A stretch of 64,000 bases of DNA from Pseudochelatococcus lubricantis (GTDB lineage: Bacteria > Pseudomonadota > Alphaproteobacteria > Rhizobiales > Beijerinckiaceae). The translations under genes were made by a program, and so were the position numbers. A model generated the notes under the pieces. That model saw only the letters and a list, made by a program, of their open reading frames with translations. It had not been told where the DNA came from and searched no databases. Numbering within the stretch: the stretch's first letter is position 1; every line of letters starts with the position of its first letter. Positions 8,917 through 17,729 of this stretch are shown one piece after another. Where the stretch lies: contig NZ_JBHLXC010000002.1 in NCBI RefSeq assembly GCF_042432495.1, positions 1,054,001-1,118,000 of the forward strand. The letters are read 5' to 3'.

Positions 8917-10545
8917 ATGGCGCGGTACGTTTTCATCACTGGTGGTGTCGTTTCTTCCCTGGGGAAGGGCCTCGCGTCGGCGGCGCTGGGTGCCTTGCTG
9001 CAATCGCGCGGATACCGCGTGCGGCTGCGCAAGCTCGACCCCTATCTCAATGTCGATCCGGGCACGATGAGCCCTTACCAGCACGGTGAGGTGTTCGTGA
9101 CGGACGACGGCGCCGAGACCGACCTCGATCTCGGCCATTACGAGCGCTTCACCGGCCGCCCCTGCACGCGCGACGACAACGTCACCACCGGCAGGTTGTA
9201 TCTCGATATCCTGACGAAGGAGCGCCGGGGCGAATATCTGGGCGCCACCATCCAGGTCATTCCGCACGTCACCAATGCCATCAAGGACTTCGTTCTCGAC
9301 GGCAACGACGATGTCGACTTCGTGCTGGTGGAGATCGGCGGCACGGTCGGCGACATCGAAAGCCTGCCGTTCCTGGAGGCGATTCGCCAGCTCGGCCAGG
9401 AACTGCCGCGCAACCATGCCGTGTTCATGCATCTGACGCTGCTGCCCTATATCCCGGCCGCAGGTGAGCTGAAGACGAAGCCGACCCAGCATTCGGTGGC
9501 GGAGCTTCGCTCCATCGGCATCCAGCCGCATATCCTGCTCTGCCGCACGGACCGGCCGATCCCCGTGGAGGAGCGGCGCAAGCTTTCACTGTTCTGCAAC
9601 GTGCGCGAGAGCGCGGTGATCGAAGCCTGCGACGCAGCTTCCATCTACGATGTGCCGATCGCCTACCACGCGGAGGGGCTCGACAACGAGGTGCTGGCCG
9701 CTTTCGGCATGGAGGGCTCGCCGGAGCCCGACATCAGCGCCTGGAAGGCGATTTCCGAGCGGGTCAAGAACCCCGAAGGCGAGGTGACCATTGCCGTCGT
9801 CGGCAAGTATACCGGCCTCAAGGATGCCTACAAGTCGCTTATCGAAGCGCTCACCCACGGCGGCATCGCCAACCGGGTGAAGGTCAACCTGGACTGGATC
9901 GAGAGCGAGATCTTCGAGCGGGAGGACCCCGCGCCTTTCCTCGAACACGTCAACGGCATTCTCGTTCCGGGCGGTTTCGGCCAGCGCGGGGCGGAGGGCA
10001 AGATCAAGGCGGTGAGCTTCGCCCGCGAGCACAACGTGCCCTATTTCGGCATCTGCTTCGGCATGCAGATGGCGGTGATCGAGGCCGCGCGGTCGCTGGC
10101 GGGTATCGAGGAGGCCAATTCCACGGAATTCGGCCCCACGAGCGAGCCCGTCGTCGGCCTGCTGACGGAATGGGCGAAGGGCAACCTGCGTGAGGTGCGC
10201 CGCGCGGACAGCGACCTTGGCGGCACCATGCGCCTCGGCGCCTACAAGGCGGAACTCGCGCCGGACAGCCGGGTGGCGGAAATCTACGGATCGCTGGAGA
10301 TTTCCGAGCGTCATCGTCATCGCTATGAAGTCAACATGGACTATCGCGAGCGGCTGGAGGCGGCGGGCCTGCGCTTCTCGGGCGTGTCGCCGGACGGCCT
10401 GCTGCCGGAGATCGTGGAGCGGATGGACCATCCCTGGTTCGTCGGCGTGCAGTTCCATCCGGAACTGAAGTCGCGCCCCTTCGCGCCACACCCGCTGTTC
10501 AGAAGTTTCATCGAGGCGGCGCTCAAGCAAAGCCGGCTGGTTTGA
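8917..10545 (+). CDS. pyrG: CTP synthase
   Basis: PyrG aminates UTP to CTP using ATP and glutamine. The 542-residue protein has the N-terminal synthetase domain, beginning MARYVFITGGVVSSLGKG with the P-loop Lys17. It has a C-terminal class I glutamine amidotransferase domain with GICFGMQ (nucleophile Cys380) and FHPE (His514, Glu516). ATG 8917 is used because CTP synthases begin at this motif; an in-frame start 12 bases upstream is possible. Length matches the family. Confidence 0.97.
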   Translation: MARYVFITGGVVSSLGKGLASAALGALLQSRGYRVRLRKLDPYLNVDPGTMSPYQHGEVFVTDDGAETDLDLGHYERFTGRPCTRDDNVTTGRLYLDILTKERRGEYLGATIQVIPHVTNAIKDFVLDGNDDVDFVLVEIGGTVGDIESLPFLEAIRQLGQELPRNHAVFMHLTLLPYIPAAGELKTKPTQHSVAELRSIGIQPHILLCRTDRPIPVEERRKLSLFCNVRESAVIEACDAASIYDVPIAYHAEGLDNEVLAAFGMEGSPEPDISAWKAISERVKNPEGEVTIAVVGKYTGLKDAYKSLIEALTHGGIANRVKVNLDWIESEIFEREDPAPFLEHVNGILVPGGFGQRGAEGKIKAVSFAREHNVPYFGICFGMQMAVIEAARSLAGIEEANSTEFGPTSEPVVGLLTEWAKGNLREVRRADSDLGGTMRLGAYKAELAPDSRVAEIYGSLEISERHRHRYEVNMDYRERLEAAGLRFSGVSPDGLLPEIVERMDHPWFVGVQFHPELKSRPFAPHPLFRSFIEAALKQSRLV

Positions 10546-10622
10546 CGAGACAACCGGGGCGCTGGTATGCAGCACCCCTTCCGTGGTATGGCGAAAGCGG
10601 TGGCAGTGGGGGATTGGCGGCG

Positions 10623-11024
10623 ATGGTAACGACGCTGGGACAGTTCATCGATTTTCTGATCGATTTCATCATCGCGACGTTTCTCGTCGGCCTGTATCTG
10701 CTCATCTATACTTTCGCAACGTCCCATAACGAGTTCACGCTGATCAGGCGGAACGTCGTCTCGGCGGCGCTGTCGTTGGGGCTGAGCCTCATCGGCTTCG
10801 CGCTGCCGCTGTCCAGCGCCATCGTCAACACCAGCACCGTCGTCGATCTGGTGGTGTGGGGGCTCATCGCCATCGTCGTGCAGATCCTCGCTTATGGCTT
10901 CGCCCGGCTCGTCATCCCCGACCTGACGCGCCGTATCGCGGATGGCGAGGTCGCGGCGGCGACGTTTCTGGGTGCGGTATCGCTGACGGCGGGCATCGCC
11001 AACTCGGCCTGCATGGCGATCTGA
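10623..11024 (+). CDS. DUF350 family membrane protein
   Basis: A small integral membrane protein of 133 residues with four hydrophobic helices, at about 10-30, 47-66, 74-97 and 112-131. The pattern and short hydrophilic loops match the DUF350 (YjfL-like) family, whose function is not established. The ATG at 10623 is preferred over an earlier in-frame start at 10542 because the earlier segment overlaps the end of pyrG and is not hydrophobic. It sits between pyrG and kdsA and is probably co-transcribed with kdsA, which starts 20 bases later. Confidence 0.82.
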   Translation: MVTTLGQFIDFLIDFIIATFLVGLYLLIYTFATSHNEFTLIRRNVVSAALSLGLSLIGFALPLSSAIVNTSTVVDLVVWGLIAIVVQILAYGFARLVIPDLTRRIADGEVAAATFLGAVSLTAGIANSACMAI

Positions 11025-11044
11025 CAGATTTCGGGAGCGATTAG

Positions 11045-11911
11045 TTGAGCGACACGCACGCACAGGGCGAACAGACGATCGTCACCGTCGGCGAAGGGGC
11101 AGGGGCTGTCCGGTTCGGCAACGAACTGCCGCTGGCGCTGATCGCGGGACCGTGCCAGCTTGAGAGCCGCGCGCATGCGCTGGAAGTGGCCACCGCGATC
11201 AGGGAGATCGCGGGGCGGCTCGGCATCGGCGTGGTGTTCAAGACGTCGTTCGACAAGGCGAACCGCACCTCCATCAAGGCCGCGCGCGGCGTGGGCCTTG
11301 CGGAGGCGCTGCCGATCTTCGCGGAGATCCGCGAAACGCTCGGCCTGCCGGTGCTCACCGACGTTCACCTGCCGGAGCAATGCGCGCCCGTGGCAGAGGC
11401 GGTGGATGTGCTGCAAATTCCGGCCTTCCTCTGCCGCCAGACCGATCTTCTGGTCGCGGCCGCGCAGACGGGGCGGGCGGTGAATGTCAAGAAAGGCCAG
11501 TTCCTTGCCCCCTGGGACATGCGCCACGTTGCCGCCAAGATAACGCAGAGCGGCAATCCCAACGTGCTGGTGACGGAGCGTGGTGTTTCCTTCGGCTACA
11601 ACACGCTGGTCAGCGACATGCGCGCACTGCCCATCATGGCCCAGACGACTGGCGCGCCGGTGATCTTCGACGCCACCCATTCCGTGCAGCAGCCGGGCGG
11701 GCAGGGCGCTTCGACGGGCGGTGAACGGCGTTTCGTGCCGGTGCTGGCGCGCGCGGCGGTTGCAGTCGGTGTCGCGGGTGTATTCATCGAAACCCACGAG
11801 AATCCGGACGCCGCGCCTTCCGACGGCCCCAACATGGTGCCGCTCAGCCAGTTGGAGACATTGCTGGCCGGGCTGCAGGCATTTGACGCGATCGCCAAGC
11901 GGCGGGGATGA
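11045..11911 (+). CDS. kdsA: 3-deoxy-8-phosphooctulonate (KDO-8-P) synthase
   Basis: KdsA condenses phosphoenolpyruvate with arabinose 5-phosphate to give KDO-8-phosphate, a precursor of the lipopolysaccharide inner core. The 288-residue product shows IAGPCQLES (about 33-41), FKTSFDKANRTS, LTDVHLP, KKGQFLAPWDM and FDATHSVQQPG, all family signatures of the TIM-barrel active site. The start is a TTG at 11045, since no ATG occurs before the conserved core. It implies an outer membrane with KDO-containing LPS. Confidence 0.95.
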   Translation: MSDTHAQGEQTIVTVGEGAGAVRFGNELPLALIAGPCQLESRAHALEVATAIREIAGRLGIGVVFKTSFDKANRTSIKAARGVGLAEALPIFAEIRETLGLPVLTDVHLPEQCAPVAEAVDVLQIPAFLCRQTDLLVAAAQTGRAVNVKKGQFLAPWDMRHVAAKITQSGNPNVLVTERGVSFGYNTLVSDMRALPIMAQTTGAPVIFDATHSVQQPGGQGASTGGERRFVPVLARAAVAVGVAGVFIETHENPDAAPSDGPNMVPLSQLETLLAGLQAFDAIAKRRG

Positions 11912-11915
11912 TGTC

Positions 11916-11940
11916 CCGCCGCCGGGATGGCGGCGGCTTT
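11916..11940. terminator. Hairpin between convergent kdsA and the protease gene
   Basis: CCGCCGCC (11916-11923) pairs with GGCGGCGG (11929-11936) over a five-base loop and is followed by CTTT on the plus strand. It lies in the 27 bases between two convergent stop codons, so it may end transcription from both sides. The U-tract is short. Confidence 0.55.
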
Positions 11941-13045
11941 ACTGCCCGTGCATTTGCATGGAAGCGAGCAGGGTGCCGTGGATCTGCCGCCGTGCATCGA
12001 TATTGAAGCGGGCCTGCTCTTCGGCTGGTATATCGACGAAGTCGTCGACGAGATCATGCAGGGCGTCCTCGGGGGGCATTCCCATTCGCACCCCTTCCGA
12101 CACGCGCCAGAACGCTTCCACGGTGAACAGCCCGCAGCCGTCGGGCACATTGTCCTGCATGTCCTGTTCGATGACCGTGATGCTGTTTTCCTTGATTCCA
12201 AGGGCCGCCAGCGCATTGAGCAGGGGGGCCTTGACGCCCGGCGCCCGCTGGCCCGAAGCAAGCTCGCGGCCCTCGTAGTAACCCGTTCTTGAGCTGAAAA
12301 AGACTGCGCGGGGCGTGCTGGTCTCATCTTTGTAAACAACGAGACTCATCCAGTGGTCGTCGTCGTTGAGGGGTACGAATATAGGCCTGTCGCTTTTCGA
12401 CAGTTCGTCGAGCAGTGCATTGATGTCGAGATAACCGATCTCGGTGGCGCCGAGCGCCGAGACGTCACCCTGGTTGGCGTTATCGTTCGCCAGCGCGGCG
12501 ATCGCCGTGTCCACCTCGATGCTTGACAGGAATCTGTTGTGACTCCACGGATCATCCCGCCGGCCCGACGGCAGCAGGGGGAAGACGGTATCGAGAATGG
12601 CATCTTGACCGAGCACGCTGGCGATTTCAGAACGGGTTGCGGCCGCGTTGATCTGCGCCGCGCCCGCGCCTGCCAGATAGAGAAGCGCGGATGGCGTCGT
12701 GAGCTTGTCCGCGGTTTCCGGAGACAGTTTGCCCTTGCCGCGCAAATCCTTGTTGCGTTCGTAAAAGCGCAGGGCATCCGCGGCCACGAGATCGGCGATG
12801 CCGCTCCTGCCTTCCGCCCGGCCGGAGAAGAGATTGAACAGGATCGATTCGGCTTCGTCGCCGATGGCGTCGGCCCGCGCGGACAGATTCAGCAGCAGCT
12901 CAATGCTGTCGGCGTCGCCGGCGGCGGCGTTGGCGGCCAACTTGTACAGGCTGGCCCCGGCAGTGGCGTCGGAGCCGGAAAGCAAAGCCGAGAGCTGCGC
13001 TTCGCTCAGGTTGGGAATATAGCTTGCGGCGGCGATCGTGGGCAT
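11939..13045 (-). CDS. Ulp1/SENP-like (clan CE, C48-type) cysteine protease homologue
   Basis: This 368-residue protein looks like a bacterial relative of Ulp1/SENP peptidases, which cleave ubiquitin-like modifiers. The C-terminal half has the expected order of landmarks. FLSSIEVDTAIAAL (172-185) resembles the WLnDeiId substrate-binding start. VPLNDDDHWMSLVVY (224-238) holds the likely catalytic His231-Trp232. QDNVPDGCGLF (297-307) holds a possible oxyanion Gln297 and nucleophile Cys304. The usual Asp after the His strand (yyDS) is absent; the position reads FFSSRTG. Residues 1-160 are Ala-rich and helical with no recognised domain, and no signal peptide is visible. ATG 13045 has AAGGA seven bases upstream. 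It is a single gene between core genes, suggesting acquisition. A role as a secreted effector is inference only. Confidence 0.68.
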   Translation of the reverse strand: MPTIAAASYIPNLSEAQLSALLSGSDATAGASLYKLAANAAAGDADSIELLLNLSARADAIGDEAESILFNLFSGRAEGRSGIADLVAADALRFYERNKDLRGKGKLSPETADKLTTPSALLYLAGAGAAQINAAATRSEIASVLGQDAILDTVFPLLPSGRRDDPWSHNRFLSSIEVDTAIAALANDNANQGDVSALGATEIGYLDINALLDELSKSDRPIFVPLNDDDHWMSLVVYKDETSTPRAVFFSSRTGYYEGRELASGQRAPGVKAPLLNALAALGIKENSITVIEQDMQDNVPDGCGLFTVEAFWRVSEGVRMGMPPEDALHDLVDDFVDIPAEEQARFNIDARRQIHGTLLASMQMHGQ

Positions 13046-13111
13046 GACGATATCCTTAAAAGGAACAAAAAAGCTGATAAAGCAATGTAAAATACGCCAG
13101 TTTTCACGCAA
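13046..13111 (-). promoter_or_regulatory. AT-rich 5' flank and probable promoter of the protease gene
   Basis: The 60 bases at 13051-13110 hold 20 G or C by my count (33%), in a region that is otherwise above 60%. On the minus strand TTGCGT and TACATT are spaced like a -35/-10 pair, followed by a T-rich stretch and AAGGA before the ATG. The assignment of boxes is tentative. Confidence 0.4.
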
Positions 13112-13168
13112 TATATGTCACATGCCCGCCGCCTAAGCAACCGCATTCGTCGCATCTGCGCCGGCGCC

Positions 13169-14113
13169 TCACCCTGCCGGGCGCCGGTGTGCGCGTGCGG
13201 TTCCGGGTGCCGCTCCGCCGCGCCTGAGCACGAGCGTCGCCCATCCCTCGCGTTCCGAGCGCTTCCAGAGGCGCAGGCCCTGCGCGGCATAGGCCGAGAG
13301 CACGCCCGGCACGTCGCGCGGCAGGAGGCCGGAAAGCACGAGGGTACCCGGCCCGCTGAGAACGCCCGCAATGGCGGGGGCAAGCTGGCGCAAGGGCTTC
13401 GCCAGAATATTGGCGAAGACGAGGTCGAAGCGGCGCGGACGGTTCGCCAGCGCGTGGCGCACGCCGGGCGCGGCATAGTAGCGGATGAATTGGCCCGCGC
13501 CGTTGAGGCGTGCGTTGGCGCGCGCTACCGCGACGGCGACGGGGTCGATATCGCCCGCGACCACCCTGCGGCGGACGGCGCGCGCGGCGGCAAGCGCCAG
13601 AATGCCGGTTCCCGTGCCGACATCGAGCACCCGTTGCGGGCGGCGGCGGCGCAATTCATCCGCGAGCGCCAGCAGGCAGCCGAGCGTCGTGCCGTGGTGG
13701 CCGGTGCCGAAGGCAAGCGCGGCGTCGATCTCGATGGCGATGTCATTGGTGCGGACGGTATGCCGGTCATGGCTGCCGTGCACGAGGAAGCGCCCGGCAC
13801 GCACCGGCTTCAGCCCGTCGAGGCTGGCCCGGACCCAGTCCTTCTGCGCGATGGCGGAAAAGGTCACCTCATCCGCCCGGTCGCCGATGACGAGGCGCAG
13901 CAGGTCGCGCACGCCCGCTTCGTCCGGCGCATGGGCGAAATAGGCCTCGACATGCCAGTGCCCGTCCTCGGTCTCGAACGAAGCAACCGCCGTCTCGGCG
14001 GGGTCGAACACTTCGCCGAGCAGCGCCGTCATGGCCTGGGCGGCATTCTCGTCCGTATCGAAGCGCAGGACGTGGGTAGGGTTGGGCGGCAGCAGGCCCT
14101 CATACATCGGCAT
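13169..14113 (-). CDS. prmA: Ribosomal protein L11 methyltransferase
   Basis: PrmA trimethylates lysines and the N terminus of ribosomal protein L11 using S-adenosylmethionine. The 314-residue protein has an N-terminal substrate-recognition part, then FGTGHHGTT (135-143), the SAM-binding DVGTGTGIL (164-172) and the catalytic-loop NILAKP (235-240). The C-terminal 15 residues are Pro/Arg-rich and look like an extension. It is transcribed in the same direction as the helicase gene upstream of it (38-base gap), so they may share a message. Confidence 0.93.
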   Translation of the reverse strand: MPMYEGLLPPNPTHVLRFDTDENAAQAMTALLGEVFDPAETAVASFETEDGHWHVEAYFAHAPDEAGVRDLLRLVIGDRADEVTFSAIAQKDWVRASLDGLKPVRAGRFLVHGSHDRHTVRTNDIAIEIDAALAFGTGHHGTTLGCLLALADELRRRRPQRVLDVGTGTGILALAAARAVRRRVVAGDIDPVAVAVARANARLNGAGQFIRYYAAPGVRHALANRPRRFDLVFANILAKPLRQLAPAIAGVLSGPGTLVLSGLLPRDVPGVLSAYAAQGLRLWKRSEREGWATLVLRRGGAAPGTARAHRRPAG

Positions 14114-14151
14114 CGTCGGTGTCCCGAATGAAAAGGAAAAGTCCCGAACGC

Positions 14152-16578
14152 TTACGCGGGTTTGACGAAACTGTCGATCACGGCCTTGCGCCCGGCCTTG
14201 TCGAAGTCGATCGTCAGTTTGTTGCCGTCGGCCGCGGCCACCGTGCCCGGGCCAAACTTCTGGTGGAACACCCGGTCGCCGGCACGGAAGGCGGAAGAGG
14301 CTGCGGCGCGGGCCACGATCTCGCCCTCGATGGTGTGGCCATGGCCGCCGCCCCGGCGCCCGCCCGGCGGCGCGCCCGTGGGCGCGCCGAAGCCCGGCCC
14401 GCTGTTCTGGCGCGCCCGCGTCCAGCCGGGTGTATTGTAGGTGGAGCCGAAGGCCCCGCTGCCCTGGTCGAAGCGGCTGCGGCCATAATTGCCATAGGAA
14501 AATGCGGCCGGCGCCTCCTTGACCTCGACATGTGCCTCCGGCAACTCATCGATGAATCGGGAGGGCGCGGTGGCGTTCCACAGGCCATGGATTCGGCGGT
14601 TCGAGGCGAACATGATCCGCGCCGACTTGCGCGCGCGCGTGAGGCCGACATACGCGAGGCGGCGCTCCTCCTCCAGCCCCGCCCGGCCCTGCTCGTCGAG
14701 CGCGCGCTGGTTGGGGAACAGCCCTTCCTCCCAGCCGGGCAGGAAGACGGTATCGAATTCGAGGCCCTTGGCGGCGTGCAGCGTCATCAGGGAGACGCGC
14801 TCGTGCGAATCACCCTCCGAAGCGTCCATGACGAGCGATACGTGTTCGAGAAATGCCTGCAGATCAGGAAATTCCTCCAGCGTGCGGATGAGTTCCTTGA
14901 GGTTGTCCAGCCGCCCGCCCGCCTCGGGCGACCGGTCGTTCTGCCACATGGTGGTGTAGCCCGATTCGTCGAGCACGATTTCCGCGAGTTCCGTGTGCGG
15001 CACCGTTTCCAGTTGCCGCGACCAGCGGTCGAAGGCGGCAAGCAGATCGCGCAGGGTGCTACGCTGCTTCGGCTTCAGCTCCTCGGTCTCGATGAGTGCG
15101 CGTGCCGCCTGCATCAGCGGAATGCCGGCGTGGCGGGCATAGGCGTGCAGTATCTGCAGCGTCGCGTCGCCCAGCCCGCGCTTCGGGGTGTTGAAGATGC
15201 GCTCGAAGGCGAGATCGTCAGCCTGCGACACGACGCAGCGGAAATACGCGAGTGCATCGCGAATCTCCAGCCGCTCGTAAAAGCGCGGCCCGCCGATGAC
15301 GCGATAGGGAAGGCCGAGCTGGACGAAGCGGTCCTCGATCTCGCGCATCTGCGCGGAAATGCGCACCAGCACGGCAATCTGCGACAGCGGATGCGCCTGC
15401 GCCTGCAGCGTCTCGATGACCTCGCCGATCTGGCGCGCTTCCTCCTCCGAGTCCCAGGCGCCGGTAATGGCGACCGGCTCGCCCGCGGCGCCGTCCGTAT
15501 GCAGCGTCTTGCCGAGCCGGTCCTCGTTATGGGCAATGAGATGGGAGGCGGCGGCGAGGATGTGCGCGGTGGAGCGGTAATTGCGTTCGAGGCGCACGAC
15601 GGCGGCGCCCGGAAAATCATGCTCGAAGCGCAGGATGTTGTCGACCTCCGCCCCGCGCCAGCCGTAGATCGACTGGTCGTCGTCGCCGACGCAGCAGAGG
15701 TTCTGCCGCCCCTGTGCCAGCAGACGCAGCCACAGGTATTGCGCGACGTTGGTATCCTGATACTCGTCCACGAGAATATAACGGAAGCGGTCCTGATAGC
15801 GGGCCAGCACGTCCGGATTCTCGCGGAACAGGCGGATCGTCTCGACCAGCAGGTCGCCGAAATCGACCGCGTTCAACACCTTGAGGCGCTCCTGATAGAG
15901 CTTGTAAAGCGCCGCGCCACGCCCGTTGGCGAAGCCTTGCGCCTCGCCGGCGGAGACCTTGTCCGGTGTCAGGGCGCGGTTTTTCCAGCTATCGATGAGG
16001 TGCGCCAGTTGCCGCGCCGGCCAGCGCTTGTCGTCAAGGTTTTCCGCCCGGATGATCTGCTTCAGCAGGCGAATCTGGTCATCCGTGTCGAGGATGGTGA
16101 AGTCGCTCTTCAGGCCGACCAGTTCGGCATGGCGGCGCAGGATCTTGGTGCCGATGGCGTGGAAGGTGCCGAGCCACGGCATGCCTTCCGCGACCGCCCC
16201 CACCAGCGCGGTGATGCGTTCCTTCATCTCGCGCGCGGCCTTGTTGGTGAAGGTGACCGCCAGGATTTGCGAGGGGAAAGCACGGCCGGTGGCGATGAGG
16301 TGCGCGATGCGGGTGGTCAGCACGCGCGTCTTGCCCGTACCCGCGCCTGCCAGCACGAGCAGCGGGCCCTCCAGCGTCTCGACCGCGCGCCGCTGCTCCA
16401 GATTCAGCCCCGTGAGGTAGGGGACTTGCGGCTGCACGGCCCGCCGTGCCTTCTCGCCGAGCGACAGGGAAGGGACGGGCACGGATTTGTCGGGCAACGG
16501 ATCGGTCACGGAAGCGCGTTCAACCTTCAGGGCCGATCCACGGGCGGAATCGGCATGCGGAAACAGTTCTGTTTTCAT
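14152..16578 (-). CDS. uvrD: UvrD/PcrA-type superfamily 1 DNA helicase
   Basis: This is a 3'-5' DNA helicase of the UvrD/PcrA group, used in excision and mismatch repair and in removing recombinase filaments. The 808-residue protein carries Walker A AGAGTGKT (77-84), the DEYQDTN Walker B, CVGDDDQSIYGWRGA, the ERNYRS motif and LMTLHAAKGLEF. The C terminus has a Gly-rich linker and a Tudor-like segment (GDRVFHQKFGPGTV) that in PcrA/UvrD contacts RNA polymerase. The first 50 residues precede the helicase core. UvrD and PcrA are not separated here; alphaproteobacterial annotation uses either name. Confidence 0.93.
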   Translation of the reverse strand: MKTELFPHADSARGSALKVERASVTDPLPDKSVPVPSLSLGEKARRAVQPQVPYLTGLNLEQRRAVETLEGPLLVLAGAGTGKTRVLTTRIAHLIATGRAFPSQILAVTFTNKAAREMKERITALVGAVAEGMPWLGTFHAIGTKILRRHAELVGLKSDFTILDTDDQIRLLKQIIRAENLDDKRWPARQLAHLIDSWKNRALTPDKVSAGEAQGFANGRGAALYKLYQERLKVLNAVDFGDLLVETIRLFRENPDVLARYQDRFRYILVDEYQDTNVAQYLWLRLLAQGRQNLCCVGDDDQSIYGWRGAEVDNILRFEHDFPGAAVVRLERNYRSTAHILAAASHLIAHNEDRLGKTLHTDGAAGEPVAITGAWDSEEEARQIGEVIETLQAQAHPLSQIAVLVRISAQMREIEDRFVQLGLPYRVIGGPRFYERLEIRDALAYFRCVVSQADDLAFERIFNTPKRGLGDATLQILHAYARHAGIPLMQAARALIETEELKPKQRSTLRDLLAAFDRWSRQLETVPHTELAEIVLDESGYTTMWQNDRSPEAGGRLDNLKELIRTLEEFPDLQAFLEHVSLVMDASEGDSHERVSLMTLHAAKGLEFDTVFLPGWEEGLFPNQRALDEQGRAGLEEERRLAYVGLTRARKSARIMFASNRRIHGLWNATAPSRFIDELPEAHVEVKEAPAAFSYGNYGRSRFDQGSGAFGSTYNTPGWTRARQNSGPGFGAPTGAPPGGRRGGGHGHTIEGEIVARAAASSAFRAGDRVFHQKFGPGTVAAADGNKLTIDFDKAGRKAVIDSFVKPA

Positions 16579-16641
16579 TCTATACCAATATAGCCAGTTC
16601 GCGAGCCCTCGCGTGACGTGGCTACCGGCATCCGGCCATTG

Positions 16642-17688
16642 TCATTCGGGTTCGTTTCTCGTCTCCGTGCCCGCGGCTTCCGGGCGCGGGCGAACGGTGT
16701 CGCGCAGGTGCTCGAAATAGGCAGTGGCGTCCTTCCAGACTCCTTGCCGGGCGACGATGACGAAGCGGATGAACTGCGCGCGGTCGAAGCGGATGGCCTG
16801 CAGAACCCGCACCTTCGCGCCGGTCGTGGCATCCTGCGCGTCGGCCTCCATCTCGTGCCACGCGACGCCGTCGCGCGTGACGCCCTCTCCCCGCCGGATC
16901 TGCATCCCCTGCACGCCCGAGAGGCTCCCGAAAGACTGACGGGCGAAGCGGTCCTGTTCCAGCGCGCCGGCGATAGCCGCCTTGCTGCCGCCGATGATGA
17001 TCACAGGTTGTTCCGCGCCCTGCACCAGGTCCTTCGGGCCGAGCGTCAGCATCACGGAACTGCCAGAAATCACGCGGGAAATGCGGAAAGCGGGCCGCTT
17101 GTCCTTGCCGTCGGCCTCGTCGATCGTGAAGGGCAGCGTGCCCAGCTCCGCCAGCAGGCCGGCATGGTCGCGCTGTGCAAGCGAGCGCAAGGTGCGCAGC
17201 ACCACATCGTCCGTATAGATGTCGCGCGCCCGCTCGGAAACCTGGAACGTTACCGCCGAAGCGGCCGATGCCGTTCCGCGCGCCAGCACCCATTTGTAGA
17301 CGTTCTTGCCGTCGATATCGTGGCGGCCTTCCACCAGCACGCCCTTGCCGCCCTCCACGGGCCACGGCTCGCGCCGGATCAGCTCGAACCCTTGCGGCTC
17401 GCGCTTCGGGTCGCGCAGGTCCTTTTCGAGTCCGGCAAACAGTTCCGGCGGCATCTCCATCAGGATGATGGCGGACTCGCGCGCCTCGTCCTCGAAGCCG
17501 GCGAAGCGGTCCGAGGGCACCATTTCGGCCGGCGGTACGAGGCCGATGCCGAGCCCCGGCGGAAACACGCGCACGGGCGCTTCCTCGGCGAACGCGGGCG
17601 GAACGGCACCAAGCAGCGCGCCCGGCACAAACCCCACGCCGCACAGAAGCGCCAGCGCGATGAGACTCCTCCTGCCAGCCGCTTTCAT
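16642..17688 (-). CDS. Secreted protein of unknown function
   Basis: A 348-residue product with a clear signal peptide: KAAGRR, a hydrophobic core ALALLCGVGFVPGALLG, and a likely cleavage after AFA near residue 34. The mature part has no motif I recognise. It has mixed alpha/beta character, with a hydrophobic VIIIGGSKAAIAGAL stretch in the second half. ATG 17688 is chosen because the signal peptide starts there; the frame is open further upstream into gpmA. It is last in line after gpmA, 41 bases away, so it probably belongs to the dnaK-to-gpmA strand of genes. No function is claimed. Confidence 0.8.
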   Translation of the reverse strand: MKAAGRRSLIALALLCGVGFVPGALLGAVPPAFAEEAPVRVFPPGLGIGLVPPAEMVPSDRFAGFEDEARESAIILMEMPPELFAGLEKDLRDPKREPQGFELIRREPWPVEGGKGVLVEGRHDIDGKNVYKWVLARGTASAASAVTFQVSERARDIYTDDVVLRTLRSLAQRDHAGLLAELGTLPFTIDEADGKDKRPAFRISRVISGSSVMLTLGPKDLVQGAEQPVIIIGGSKAAIAGALEQDRFARQSFGSLSGVQGMQIRRGEGVTRDGVAWHEMEADAQDATTGAKVRVLQAIRFDRAQFIRFVIVARQGVWKDATAYFEHLRDTVRPRPEAAGTETRNEPE

Positions 17689-17729
17689 CTGCTCTCCCGT
17701 TCTTGCCCGCGCAGCCCGATGACCGCCGG

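Noticed and set aside
14119..16593. An 824-codon plus-strand frame opposite the UvrD helicase
   Set aside because: The minus-strand frame carries every helicase motif; the plus frame has none and mirrors its codons.
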